Both the position numbers and the translations under genes were made by a program. From Aureimonas sp. OT7 (GTDB lineage Bacteria > Pseudomonadota > Alphaproteobacteria > Rhizobiales > Rhizobiaceae): a stretch of 64,000 bases of DNA. The DNA lies in NCBI RefSeq assembly GCF_014844055.1, contig NZ_CP062167.1, forward strand, positions 310,001-374,000. Reading direction: 5' to 3'. The notes under the pieces were generated by a model. The model saw nothing but the letters and a program-made list of their open reading frames with translations, ran no database searches and had not been told where the DNA came from. The stretch's first letter is position 1, and each line of letters starts with the position of its first letter. This document shows, piece by piece, positions 38,605-46,967 of the stretch.

Positions 38605-38858
38605 AGCTCACATCACTCATCAGTGGTTGATGAGGCGAACATGGCCGCGCTTTTGCTGCAGCGCAAATCACAATGATCAGAAAGAGGCTCGCAGGGCTGC
38701 TGCGTTGCAAAAAGTCAACAAATCCGGCCACAGTTGGGACAACATACTTAAGAATGTCCTAACGTTGCTGAATATCTGTGCGACTGCGGCCCTGCTGCGT
38801 GCAGAAACGACAAGGGGCGGCAGCGCCGCCCCTCCTGTTCATCTCCGTCCTTGGGCGA
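38605..38858. other. Intergenic region with several inverted repeats
   Basis: Both flanking genes are on the minus strand, so this gap holds the end of the opgG transcript and the promoter of the autotransporter gene. It contains CTCATCA-GTGGT-TGATGAG (38616-38634), a nine-base inverted repeat with one mismatch GTTGGGACA/TGTCCTAAC around a 13-base centre (38733-38763), and the terminator-like hairpin at 38814-38832. It is moderately AT-rich compared with its surroundings. Confidence 0.5.
38814..38832 (-). terminator. Likely terminator of opgG
   Basis: GGGGCGGC-AGC-GCCGCCCC forms a perfect eight-base stem with a three-base loop, 26 bases beyond the opgG stop. On the minus strand it is followed by TTGTCGTTT, a weak U-tract. 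Confidence 0.6.
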
Positions 38859-40463
38859 TCAGCCAAGCGATACGAGATTGCGCCGGTCGAACTGGTAAAG
38901 CCACGTCTCCGTCAGCGGCTTGCCGTTCAGCGCCATGAACATGCGCAATTCCGCGATCTTGTCGGGCTCGATCTCGAGATCGAAGGTCGCGCGCCAGACA
39001 TTGCCGTTGGGCACCGGTTCGGCGAACGGACGGACGACGGTGCCGCTGGAGGTGGTGACACTGACGTCCGGGAAGACACCGTAGGGAATCTGGGTCATGA
39101 CGGCGGGACGGTCGAACTCGACCGCGAACTTGAAGACGTTGTCCGGCCGGGGCTTGCCCGGCTCACCGCCGCGGCCGATACGCGTCGCGATGGTCTGGGC
39201 GACATTCTCGGCCGGGTGCGGCTCGTTGTCCTTCCAGAACAGGCGGTAATGAAGCTTGTACTCCGAACCCTTCGTCGCCGGCGCGTCCGGAACCCAGAAC
39301 GCCCCGACATTGTCGTGGATCTCGTCGTCGGTGGGAATCTCCAGCAGTTCGACCCGCCCGGCGCCCAGCGGCTCGACCGGCTCCACCCACAGGCTTGGAC
39401 GCCGGTCGTACATGACGCCGTCCTGGTAGTGGTCGAAATTCCGGTCCCGCTGCAGAAGGCCGTAGCCGCGCGGATCGGTGTCGCTGAAGGACGATACCGT
39501 GGTGAAGGGCGGATTGTTGAGCGGCCGCCAGAGGCGCTCCCCATTGCTCATCCACAAGGCGAGACCGTCCGAATCGTGCACTTCGGGCCGCCAGTCGTTG
39601 AGGCGCTCGCGTCCGTATTCACCATACCAGAACATGGATGTCAGCGGCATCAGCCCGAGACGCTGGATGTCCTCGCGCAGGAAAAGCGCCGCCTCCACAT
39701 CCATCTCGACGCCCTGCCGCCGATCGAGGCCGCGCGTCAGGTAGAAGCGGAAGGCGCCGGTGATGCTGGGCCCGTTGAGGAAGGCGCAGACCACGACAGG
39801 CTGCGCCGGATCCTGCGCCTCGTCGATGTAGAACTCGGTGAAATCGGGGAATTCCTCGTTCACGCCGGGCACGGCGGCGTTGATGACGACGCCCCGCGCC
39901 GACAGGCCATACTGGCCCGAAGCACCGATGGCGCGGAAGTAGGAGGCACCCAGGAACGCCACCCAGTCCTGCGTGCGCCAGTCTTCGGCGCCGTTCCACT
40001 CCTGCAGGCGGAAGCCGGCAAAGCCTGAATCGGCGGGCAAATCGTGCGCCGGGGAATCGGCGGGCATCTCGAACAGGTCGGGCGAGTATTTGAACTCCCG
40101 CGCCTGGCCGTTGACGACGACGTGCATGGCCACCGCCTTGCCGAAGAACTGGCCGAGGTGGAAGAACGTGGCCGGGTAGGCGCCGTCACTGCCGGCAAAC
40201 GGCGCGTCCGACGTCTTGAACTTCAGCTTGCCATGCTGCTCGTAGTCGATCTTCTGGACGACTTCCGGGTCCGGCCGGTACGGCGGCTCATAGGGTTTGG
40301 TCGCGGAATCGCGCGCTCGTTCCACGAGTTTTTCATAGGAGAACTCGAACGGCTCTCCCATGACGGCCGCCGCGGCGGCGGGGCGCAGGGCGCCGGACGC
40401 CGCCGCGAGGGCAGCGAGTGCGGCGGAAGAATAGAGGAAATTCCGTCGGTTCAGCTTTGCCAT
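38859..40463 (-). CDS. opgG: Periplasmic glucan biosynthesis protein MdoG/OpgG family
   Basis: A 534-residue periplasmic protein for osmoregulated glucan synthesis. The leader (NRRNFLYSSAALAALAAASG) is Tat-like, as in OpgD rather than Sec-exported OpgG of Escherichia coli; the family is otherwise clear from FEFSYEKLVERARDSA, the AYPATFFHLGQFFG region, FLREDIQRLGLMPLTSMFWYGEYGR, EVHDSDGL and RPSLWVEPVEPLGAG. The start at 40463 is preferred because GGA lies at a proper distance; an in-frame ATG three codons upstream is also possible. It is divergent from an opgC-like gene. The OpgH glucosyltransferase is not in this window. Confidence 0.92.
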   Translation of the reverse strand: MAKLNRRNFLYSSAALAALAAASGALRPAAAAAVMGEPFEFSYEKLVERARDSATKPYEPPYRPDPEVVQKIDYEQHGKLKFKTSDAPFAGSDGAYPATFFHLGQFFGKAVAMHVVVNGQAREFKYSPDLFEMPADSPAHDLPADSGFAGFRLQEWNGAEDWRTQDWVAFLGASYFRAIGASGQYGLSARGVVINAAVPGVNEEFPDFTEFYIDEAQDPAQPVVVCAFLNGPSITGAFRFYLTRGLDRRQGVEMDVEAALFLREDIQRLGLMPLTSMFWYGEYGRERLNDWRPEVHDSDGLALWMSNGERLWRPLNNPPFTTVSSFSDTDPRGYGLLQRDRNFDHYQDGVMYDRRPSLWVEPVEPLGAGRVELLEIPTDDEIHDNVGAFWVPDAPATKGSEYKLHYRLFWKDNEPHPAENVAQTIATRIGRGGEPGKPRPDNVFKFAVEFDRPAVMTQIPYGVFPDVSVTTSSGTVVRPFAEPVPNGNVWRATFDLEIEPDKIAELRMFMALNGKPLTETWLYQFDRRNLVSLG

Positions 40464-40654
40464 CGGTTCCATCGGTTGTTGCGTGTGCACACTCTTGTCA
40501 TGCGACGTTACGCCGCCATCCGGCAAGTCAGGAAGCGGCCAATCAGGGCACGATGATGGCCGACATCCCTCGAATTTCAAGTTGGAGGCCCTAATTCCGG
40601 CACTTGGCCGCGCTTGGATGCGCAACCCTGGATTGAAATTGGCTTGGAAGAGAC

Positions 40655-41848
40655 ATGAACAGGCTCGGGTTCATCGACGGGTTACGAGGCTATTTCCTCG
40701 TTTTCATGATGATCAACCATCTCAACTTCACGGGCGGGTACTGGCTGGTCAAACTCAACCACAACCAGCTCGCCTTCGTTGAGGATGCACAGGGATTCAT
40801 TTTCCTTTCGGGTCTGCTCGTCGGCCTTGTCTACGCCCGGAAGATGCTGAAGGGCGGTTTCATGGCTGGCGCTCAGGCAGTCTGGAAGCGGGCCCGGCAG
40901 TTGTATGTCTACGTTCTCGTTGCCCTGGCGATCCTGCTCGTGGCGGCCGCCACGCTTCCGCAGGCGGCACAGTTGTGGGCTCCCTGGATGGGCGATCTGT
41001 CGATCACCGATCCGGTACGGGTAATCTCGGCCATGCTGATGATCTACCAGCCGACCTATATGGACATCCTGCCCCAGTACATCGTGTACATGCTCGTTTC
41101 GCCGTTCGCGCTCTGGCTGTGCCTTCACAAGCGCTGGGGTGTCGTCGCCCTCGTATCGTTCATCGCATGGCTGGTCGCGCAGCTGGGCCTGCATACCGTG
41201 CTGACCGGGCCCCTCGACCGCGCGTTGGCCGGCGACGGCCCGGTCGGCATCCGGGCGCATTTCAACGTCCTGGCATGGCAGGTCGTGTTTTTTTCCGGGG
41301 TTGTCATGGGCGCGATGACGGCTCAGAAGAAGATCGCCTGGGATCGCATCTTCCGCCCCGATCGCAGTATCCTGCCCGTCGCGGCCCTTGTGATCTGCCT
41401 GTTCTTCCTGCCCCTGCGCGTCGCCACCGGCTACGGACTGATGTCGGAAGAACTGCTGCACAGCTTCATGCCCTTCGAGGTCCGCGCGACCTTCGGCCTT
41501 GTCTATCTGGCAAACTTCGTCGCCGCCGGCGTCGGCGTCGCCTGGCTGGCGATTGCCGGGCCCAGGCATCGCAATGCCACGGTGCGGTGGATCGCGAATG
41601 CCCTGCATTATGTGATGACGCTGTCCTTCCTGCGCCTGATCGGCCGACATTCGCTGCAGGTCTATGCCTGGCACATCATCATCGTCTACGGCCTGATCTA
41701 TGTGGATCTGCGCACGCCCGAATTCAGCGAGGTCACGAAGACGCTCATCGCCATCTTCGGCATCTCGCTCCTGGCTATACCGGCGATGTGGCGCGAGCGC
41801 GGCTCGTCGGATGACGGGCCTACGCCGACAGCCCCCATCGCACGCTGA
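40655..41848 (+). CDS. opgC: OpgC-type membrane acyltransferase (glucan substitution)
   Basis: A 397-residue integral membrane protein with about ten helices, of the OpgC/acyltransferase-3-like family that adds succinyl groups to periplasmic glucans. It begins RLGFIDGLRGYFLVFMMINHL, the diagnostic D-G-x-R-G-x-F-L and N-H motif, and contains GFIFLSGLLVGLVYARK and QVYAWHIIIVYG. GGAAGAG precedes the ATG. Its divergence from opgG supports a role on glucans. The acyl group is inferred. Confidence 0.88.
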   Translation: MNRLGFIDGLRGYFLVFMMINHLNFTGGYWLVKLNHNQLAFVEDAQGFIFLSGLLVGLVYARKMLKGGFMAGAQAVWKRARQLYVYVLVALAILLVAAATLPQAAQLWAPWMGDLSITDPVRVISAMLMIYQPTYMDILPQYIVYMLVSPFALWLCLHKRWGVVALVSFIAWLVAQLGLHTVLTGPLDRALAGDGPVGIRAHFNVLAWQVVFFSGVVMGAMTAQKKIAWDRIFRPDRSILPVAALVICLFFLPLRVATGYGLMSEELLHSFMPFEVRATFGLVYLANFVAAGVGVAWLAIAGPRHRNATVRWIANALHYVMTLSFLRLIGRHSLQVYAWHIIIVYGLIYVDLRTPEFSEVTKTLIAIFGISLLAIPAMWRERGSSDDGPTPTAPIAR

Positions 41849-41852
41849 GCCA

Positions 41853-41882
41853 TAAAAAAGGGGCGTCCCGGCAGGACGCCCC
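41853..41882 (-). terminator. Rho-independent terminator of dps (bidirectional hairpin)
   Basis: GGGGCGTCC-CGGCA-GGACGCCCC forms a perfect nine-base stem. On the minus strand it is followed directly by TTTTTT, so it terminates the dps transcript 26 bases after the stop. On the plus strand it lies just after opgC but has only two T residues, so it is weaker there. Confidence 0.9.
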
Positions 41883-41908
41883 TTGAATGCGAAGACGGGT
41901 GGCGCGGC

Positions 41909-42391
41909 TCAGGCCGCGGTCGACTTCAGATGGGCCCGAAGCATCCAGGCGAACTTGTCGTGAACCTCGATACGGCCGGTCGCCATATCGTTCGTGGCCC
42001 AGTCGCCATGTTGCTCGGCAACCTGCGCCAGGGCGGACAGGGTGGAAGACAGGGTCTCCTGGTCGGCCAGAAGCAGTTCCACCATGGTCTTGGCGTCCGT
42101 GTGGCCGTCATGCTCGACGATTGCGCTGCGGTCCAGATAGACCGAGTAGCGCCCTTCGGCATGGGCGTCGAAGGCCTTGATGCGCTCGGCCAGAAGGTCC
42201 TGCGCCTCGAAATGGTCCTCGTAGATTTCCTGGAAAAGCGCGTGCAGCGGCCCGAAGGACCAGCCCGTGACATTCCAGTGGAAGTTCTGCGCCTTCAGCG
42301 TTTCGATTGCCGTCTCAGCCAGCGCCTGGGTCAGGCCGTTGACGATTTCTTCCTTGGCATTCGGTTCGATCTTTGCGGCGATCAGGCCCAT
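41909..42391 (-). CDS. dps: Dps-family DNA-binding ferritin-like protein
   Basis: A 160-residue Dps that stores iron and shields DNA during stress. It has the ferroxidase ligands of the family: NFHWNVTGWSFGPLHALFQEIYEDHFEAQDLLAERI supplies His and Asp/Glu, followed by the long four-helix-bundle core and EVHDKFAWMLRAHL at the end. The start at 42391 (MGLIAAK) is chosen because GGAG lies eight bases upstream; a longer form from 42418 is less likely. A palindrome like the Irr iron control element sits about 110 bases upstream. It ends in a strong terminator. Confidence 0.93.
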   Translation of the reverse strand: MGLIAAKIEPNAKEEIVNGLTQALAETAIETLKAQNFHWNVTGWSFGPLHALFQEIYEDHFEAQDLLAERIKAFDAHAEGRYSVYLDRSAIVEHDGHTDAKTMVELLLADQETLSSTLSALAQVAEQHGDWATNDMATGRIEVHDKFAWMLRAHLKSTAA

Positions 42392-42445
42392 TGTCGTAAC
42401 TCCGATCCGGCCGGTCATCGACGCTCGCGCATGACCCGGCGCTCC

Positions 42446-42466
42446 TGTAATTCTGGAACGATTACA
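42446..42466. promoter_or_regulatory. Inverted repeat in dps upstream region
   Basis: TGTAAT-N9-ATTACA is a perfect six-base inverted repeat 55 to 75 bases before the dps ATG. Its protein partner is unknown. It may overlap the promoter, since TTGAAA-N17-TACCTT, a weak -35/-10 pair, ends here on the minus strand. Confidence 0.35.
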
Positions 42467-42500
42467 AGGTAGCTTCGTCCGCTTCCTCTTTCAACCCCTT

Positions 42501-42517
42501 CTTAGAACTTTTCTAAA
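42501..42517. promoter_or_regulatory. Irr-box (iron control element)-like palindrome
   Basis: The sequence CTTAGAA-CTT-TTCTAAA matches, with one mismatch, the palindrome TTTAGAA-N3-TTCTAAA that I recall as the Irr-bound iron control element of alphaproteobacteria. It lies upstream of dps, an iron storage gene, which makes iron/haem-responsive control plausible. Confidence 0.55.
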
Positions 42518-42716
42518 CTAGGTCGCGGTCACCGTCATCGCACGCCGGTTCGCCGAAATGGCCACGCCGGATCGAGTCCAGGCCAAGCCAGTAATCGGCT
42601 GCCCGGATACGCGAGGCAAACCCGGCCAGCGCCACTGCGGCGCTGATCGGAACGAGTACGGAAAGTATTGCGGTCGGAGACAATGCGATCATCGGTGCCC
42701 TCTTCGCCGTGTCCAT
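42513..42716 (-). CDS. Possible small membrane protein, 67 residues
   Basis: A short frame encoding a hydrophobic helix (IALSPTAILSVLVPISAAVALAGFA) followed by a polar, acidic tail ending DDGDRDLV. It lies in the 395-base gap between doeB and dps and has no good ribosome binding site. The Irr-box-like palindrome overlaps its last codons. I do not recognise it; it could be a chance frame. Confidence 0.3.
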   Translation of the reverse strand: MDTAKRAPMIALSPTAILSVLVPISAAVALAGFASRIRAADYWLGLDSIRRGHFGEPACDDGDRDLV

Positions 42717-42724
42717 CCATCTGT

Positions 42725-42742
42725 AAAGTGGATAAACACTTT
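42725..42742. repeat. Perfect inverted repeat upstream of small open frame
   Basis: AAAGTG-GATAAA-CACTTT lies just before the possible 67-residue gene and 44 bases beyond the doeB stop. It could be an operator or a weak hairpin; there is no T-run, so it is not a convincing terminator. Confidence 0.35.
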
Positions 42743-42786
42743 CATGTTTTTGGCAAGAGGATTCCGGATCGTGTTGGCCTGCAGGG

Positions 42787-43791
42787 TCAGACGGTGCCGA
42801 CGACGGCGGCGCAGTCTCCTGCTTTCACGAGGCCCGGAAAATGTCGTGCCGCGAGGATGCCGGAAAGGCCGGCACGCAGGTCCACGACGTCCGCCCCCGT
42901 ACGGTCCACCCTGTGGATGCGAGCCACGACGTCGCCCTGCTCCACCGGCATTCCCAGATCGACGAGCGGTTCCATCAGCCCGTCATGCTCGGCGAAGGTG
43001 AAACAGTCGCCGGAGGGCATGTCGAGCCAGCGCGTCGGCGCCGGCTCCGGTTCGCCGGACAGGATGCCGGCATGCCGCAGCACATTGGCGGCACCGCGCC
43101 GGGCGATTCCCACCGTGTTCGCGGTCGACGTGCCGCCACCGCCGAGTTCGGTGGTCACGAAAATCTTGCCCTGCTCCTCTGCCGCGGTGTCGTACATGCC
43201 GACGGCGTCGATCTCGAGCATCTTCATGGAATAGGGCGCGCCGAAAGCCGCCACGGCGGCGAAGCTGGCCGCCTCCTGCCCCTTGTCGGGCAGGATGTGA
43301 GCAGCCGCGAAGGGCACGAAATCCAAGGTCCGGCCGCCGGAATGGAAATCCAGGACGATATCGGCCATCGGCAGTAGATGACGCTGGAAGAAGTCGGCGA
43401 TCTTCTGAGTCACCGTGCCGTCCGGCCTGCCGGGAAAGGTTCGGTTGAGGTTGCCCCTGTCGATGGGAGAGGTCCGCGTGCCGGCACGAAAGGCCGGATA
43501 GTTCATCGCCGGCACGATGATGACCCGGCCGGACACTTCTTCGGGCCGCAGGCGACGGGCCAGGTCGAACAGGGCGATGGGCCCCTCGTACTCGTCGCCG
43601 TGGTTTCCACCGGTCAGGAGCGCGGTCGGCCCCTCGCCGCTGGCCACGACGGTAATGGGGATCATGACCGATCCCCAGGCGGAATCGTCACGGCTGTACG
43701 GCAGGCGCAGGAAACCGTGCCGCACCCCCGGTGCGGCAAGGTCGATGGTCGGCACGACGGGCGATGGAGGCAGGTCTGGCGTCATCAGCAT
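42787..43791 (-). CDS. doeB: N-alpha-acetyl-L-2,4-diaminobutyrate deacetylase DoeB/EutE
   Basis: A 334-residue zinc deacetylase of the succinylglutamate desuccinylase/aspartoacylase family. The zinc site GGNHGDEYEGP and the later DFHSGG are present, with the NLNRTFPG motif between them. In ectoine breakdown it removes acetate from N-alpha-acetyl-diaminobutyrate, made by the neighbouring DoeA, to give diaminobutyrate. It is the last gene of the minus-strand ectoine operon, three bases after doeA. MTPDLPP, two codons in, is an alternative start. Confidence 0.93.
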   Translation of the reverse strand: MLMTPDLPPSPVVPTIDLAAPGVRHGFLRLPYSRDDSAWGSVMIPITVVASGEGPTALLTGGNHGDEYEGPIALFDLARRLRPEEVSGRVIIVPAMNYPAFRAGTRTSPIDRGNLNRTFPGRPDGTVTQKIADFFQRHLLPMADIVLDFHSGGRTLDFVPFAAAHILPDKGQEAASFAAVAAFGAPYSMKMLEIDAVGMYDTAAEEQGKIFVTTELGGGGTSTANTVGIARRGAANVLRHAGILSGEPEPAPTRWLDMPSGDCFTFAEHDGLMEPLVDLGMPVEQGDVVARIHRVDRTGADVVDLRAGLSGILAARHFPGLVKAGDCAAVVGTV

Positions 43792-43794
43792 GGC

Positions 43795-44976
43795 CTAGTC
43801 CTTGATGAAGAGCTGACGGGGCACGTCCGCCAGGATCTCCACGCCCGTATCCGTGATGGCGATGGATTCGGTGATTTCCAGCCCCATGTCCTCCAGCCAC
43901 AGGCCGGTCATGAAATGGAAGGTCATGCCCGGCTGGAGCACCGTCTTGTCGCCGGGGCGAAGGCTCATGGTGCGCTCGCCCCAATCCGGCGGATAGGACA
44001 GGCCGATCGGATAGCCGGTGCGATTGCCCTTGACGATTCCGTACTTGCGCAGCACCGCATAGAACGCGTTGGCGATATCCTCGCAGGTGTTGCCGGGCCT
44101 CGCCGCCGCAAGGCCCGCCTCCATGCCTTCCAGCGTCGCCTTTTCCGCATCCAGGAAGGCCTGCGTCGGCTTGCCGAGGAAGACCGTGCGCGAGAGCGGG
44201 CAGTGATAGCGCTTGTAGCAGCCGGCGATCTCGAAGAAGGTGCCCTCCCCGGTCCGCATCGGCCTGTCGTCCCATGTCAGATGCGGCGCGGAGGCATCCG
44301 CCCCCGAAGGCAGCAGCGGCACGATGGCCGGATAATCGCCGCCGAAGCCGTCGATGCCACGGGTGCCCGCATCGTAGATCTCGGCCACAAGGTCGCATTT
44401 GCGCATCCCGGGTTCGATCGTATCGACGATCCGCTTGTGCATGGCGCCGACGATCTTCGCCGCGATGCGCATGTAGTCGAGTTCCTGCGGACTCTTGACC
44501 GCGCGCTGCCAGTTGACGAGCCCCGTCGCATCCACGAAGCGCGCGTCCGGCAGATGCGCGCGCAGCGAGGCGTAGGCCGCGGCGGAAAACCAGTAATTGT
44601 CCATCTCGACGCCGACCGTCAGGCCGTCCCAGCCGCGTTCCCGCAGCACCTCGGACAGGTAGTCCATCGGATGCCGCTCGGTGGACTGCACGTAATGGTC
44701 GGCGTAGCCGACGATATTGTCGTGCGACAGGTATGCCGTGCGCTTTGCGCCATTCGCGTCCTGGCCGCGCCCGTACCAGACGGGCTCGCCCTCGGGCGGC
44801 ACGATGACGCCCTGGTGCACGTAGAAGGACCAGCCGTCATAGCCGGTCAGCCACGCCATGTTGGACGGGTCCGACACGTAGAGAAGGTCGATGCCCTTGG
44901 CCGCCATGGCCTTGCGCGTCTTCTGGAGACGGCTGGCATATTCGGCGCGGGTAAAATTGAGCTGCGGCTCTGTCAT
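43795..44976 (-). CDS. doeA: Ectoine hydrolase DoeA/EutD
   Basis: A 393-residue member of the M24 creatinase/prolidase fold that opens the ectoine ring to N-alpha-acetyl-diaminobutyrate. The start LNFTRAEYASRLQKTRKAM, the block NMAWLTGYDGWSFYVHQGVI and FFEIAGCYKRYHCPLSRTVFLG are typical of DoeA and differ from true aminopeptidase P, in which all metal ligands are kept. Its position between eutC and doeB confirms the assignment. Confidence 0.95.
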   Translation of the reverse strand: MTEPQLNFTRAEYASRLQKTRKAMAAKGIDLLYVSDPSNMAWLTGYDGWSFYVHQGVIVPPEGEPVWYGRGQDANGAKRTAYLSHDNIVGYADHYVQSTERHPMDYLSEVLRERGWDGLTVGVEMDNYWFSAAAYASLRAHLPDARFVDATGLVNWQRAVKSPQELDYMRIAAKIVGAMHKRIVDTIEPGMRKCDLVAEIYDAGTRGIDGFGGDYPAIVPLLPSGADASAPHLTWDDRPMRTGEGTFFEIAGCYKRYHCPLSRTVFLGKPTQAFLDAEKATLEGMEAGLAAARPGNTCEDIANAFYAVLRKYGIVKGNRTGYPIGLSYPPDWGERTMSLRPGDKTVLQPGMTFHFMTGLWLEDMGLEITESIAITDTGVEILADVPRQLFIKD

Positions 44977-44997
44977 GGTGCACCCTGAGAAGGAGGA

Positions 44998-45987
44998 TCA
45001 GCTGGTAAAGCGCGTACCCGCGCCGGCCGACATGGCGCGGGCATGGGCCAGCGTGGCGATGGCGGTATCCTGCACACCGGTTCCGGTGAGGTCCGCGAAG
45101 GTGATGGAGTGGGCATCGCGGCGCCCGGGCGCCTGCCCCGCGACGACCTGGCCAAGCTCGGGAAAGAGCGTGTCGCCGGCGACGAGGCCGGCCGCGATGG
45201 CGTGATGCAACTCGCCCAGGATGCGCGTCTGCGTCAGCCTGTCGGCGACGTAGTGGGCGGCCGCGACGAGCGTGGGGTCCACTTCGTTCTTGTGTTCGGC
45301 ATCCGAGCCCATGGCCGTGACATGGGTGCCGGGGCGCACCCAGCCGCGCTGCAGGATCGGCGCCTGCGACGGCGTCGTCGTGACGATGATGTCGGCGCGC
45401 CGCGCCGCCTCCTGCGGGTCGCGGGCCGCTTCGACCGGCAGGCCGATCGCCTCGGTCATCTCGGCGGCGGCGGCCTCGGCCCGCGCTTCGTCGCGCGCCC
45501 AGATCGTGGCCCCCCGCAAGGGGCGCACCATGGCCAGCGCCCGCAACTGCAGGCGCGCCTGCATGCCGGCGCCGAAGATGGTGGCATGGCATGCGTCCGC
45601 CCGCGCCAGGTGGCGCGCCGCCACCGCGCCGGCCGCTGCCGTGCGAATGTCGGTCAGGTAGCCATTGTCGAGGAGCAGCGCCTGAACCAGCCCGGTGCGG
45701 GCCGAAAGCAGCACCATCATGCCGTTGACGCTGGGCAGTCCCAGTTTGGGATTGTCGAAAAAGCCCGGGCTGATCTTGATGGCGAAGCCGTCGATGCCGG
45801 GCACGTAGGCGGTTTTCACGTCCACCTCGCCCTTATGCTCCACCAGATCCAGGCGCAGGATGGGCGGCATGACGACCGCCTCTTCCGCAAGGGCGCGGAA
45901 AGCGCGTTCCACCGCTTCGATGGCGTCGATGTCCAATGGCACCAGCCTGCGCAATTCCGGCTCGGTCAGGATCAGCATGTCGGGCAT
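44998..45987 (-). CDS. eutC: Ectoine utilisation protein EutC (ornithine cyclodeaminase family)
   Basis: A 329-residue protein of the ornithine cyclodeaminase/mu-crystallin family. It has the NAD-binding segment ATIFGAGMQARLQLRAL and the LDNGYLTDIRTAAAGAVAARHLA block. EutC is thought to act with EutA and EutB in converting hydroxyectoine to ectoine; the exact reaction has not been settled to my knowledge. It overlaps eutB by one base (TGATG) and precedes doeA by 21 bases. Confidence 0.93.
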   Translation of the reverse strand: MPDMLILTEPELRRLVPLDIDAIEAVERAFRALAEEAVVMPPILRLDLVEHKGEVDVKTAYVPGIDGFAIKISPGFFDNPKLGLPSVNGMMVLLSARTGLVQALLLDNGYLTDIRTAAAGAVAARHLARADACHATIFGAGMQARLQLRALAMVRPLRGATIWARDEARAEAAAAEMTEAIGLPVEAARDPQEAARRADIIVTTTPSQAPILQRGWVRPGTHVTAMGSDAEHKNEVDPTLVAAAHYVADRLTQTRILGELHHAIAAGLVAGDTLFPELGQVVAGQAPGRRDAHSITFADLTGTGVQDTAIATLAHARAMSAGAGTRFTS

Positions 45988-46967
45988 CAGGCCGCGTCCC
46001 CCAGCCCGCTGGCGCCGGCAACCACCCGGCGATGCAGGTCCATGTCGATATTGCGCCCCGAAACAAGGGCGAGCACCGGGCCGGAAGGTCGTATCCGCCC
46101 GGCCATCAGGGCCGCGATGCCGACGGCACCGGCACCCTCCACGACTTCGCGCTCTTCGAGATAGGCATGGCGTATCCCCGCCGCGATCTCCGCTTCCGTG
46201 ACAAGGATCACATCGTCGACCAGATCGCGTACCATGGAGAAAGTGTAGCGGTTCGCTTGGCCCACCCCGCCACCGAGCGAGTCGGCAAGCGTGCGCAGTT
46301 CCTCGACCTCGACCGGCTTGCCGGCCTGAAGACTGGCCGCCATGGCCGCCCCGCGCTCCATCGAGATGCCGACGATGCGCACGCTGGGGCGCAGCACCTT
46401 GATCGCACAGGCGATACCGGCGATCAGTCCGCCGCCGGACAAAGGAACCAGCACGGTCTCGGCCTCCGGCGCCTGCTCCAGGATTTCCAGCCCGATCGTC
46501 CCCTGGCCGGCGATGACGTCGGGATGGTCGAAGGGTGGCAGGGAAACGATCCCCTCCTCGGCGACCATGCGGTCCACCTCACGCTGCGCGTCGTCCTGGC
46601 TGCGACCGACGATGCGCGCCTCGGCGCCCAGCGCGGAGATCGCCTTGACCTTGTTCATCGGCACCAGGCTGGACATCGCGACGATGGCGCGCGCGCCGGC
46701 CCGGCGCGCCGCATAGGCCAGAGCCCGGCCGTGATTGCCGGTCGACGCGGCCGCCACGCCGCACGCCCGCTCGGCCGCCGACAGGCGCTCCACGGCATTG
46801 GCCGCCCCACGCAGCTTGAAGGCGCCGGTGATCTGCCGCTGCTCGTGCTTCAGGAACACCGGTACGCCAAGCCCCTCCGACAGGCTTTCCGACTGGTCCA
46901 CAGGCGTCTCCCGCACGATGCCTGCAATGCGCCGGCGGGCTTCCTCGATATCCGAAAGGGCGATCAT
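45987..46967 (-). CDS. eutB: Hydroxyectoine utilisation dehydratase EutB (threonine dehydratase family)
   Basis: A 326-residue fold-type II PLP enzyme. The Schiff-base lysine is in TGAFKLRGAAN (Lys51), the phosphate-binding loop is SGGGLIAG and the substrate loop ASTGNHG. Like its paralogue threonine dehydratase it should eliminate water, here presumably from the hydroxylated intermediate of hydroxyectoine. The ATG at 46967 overlaps the eutA stop as ATGA; the frame upstream of it is antisense noise. Confidence 0.93.
   Translation of the reverse strand: MIALSDIEEARRRIAGIVRETPVDQSESLSEGLGVPVFLKHEQRQITGAFKLRGAANAVERLSAAERACGVAAASTGNHGRALAYAARRAGARAIVAMSSLVPMNKVKAISALGAEARIVGRSQDDAQREVDRMVAEEGIVSLPPFDHPDVIAGQGTIGLEILEQAPEAETVLVPLSGGGLIAGIACAIKVLRPSVRIVGISMERGAAMAASLQAGKPVEVEELRTLADSLGGGVGQANRYTFSMVRDLVDDVILVTEAEIAAGIRHAYLEEREVVEGAGAVGIAALMAGRIRPSGPVLALVSGRNIDMDLHRRVVAGASGLGDAA

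Noticed and set aside
43795..44976. Calling this gene an Xaa-Pro aminopeptidase
   Set aside because: The fold is shared, but the sequence features and its place between eutC and doeB fit ectoine hydrolase.
45987..46967. Calling eutB a plain threonine dehydratase
   Set aside because: The length of 326 residues, absence of a regulatory domain and its overlap with eutA and eutC support the hydroxyectoine role.
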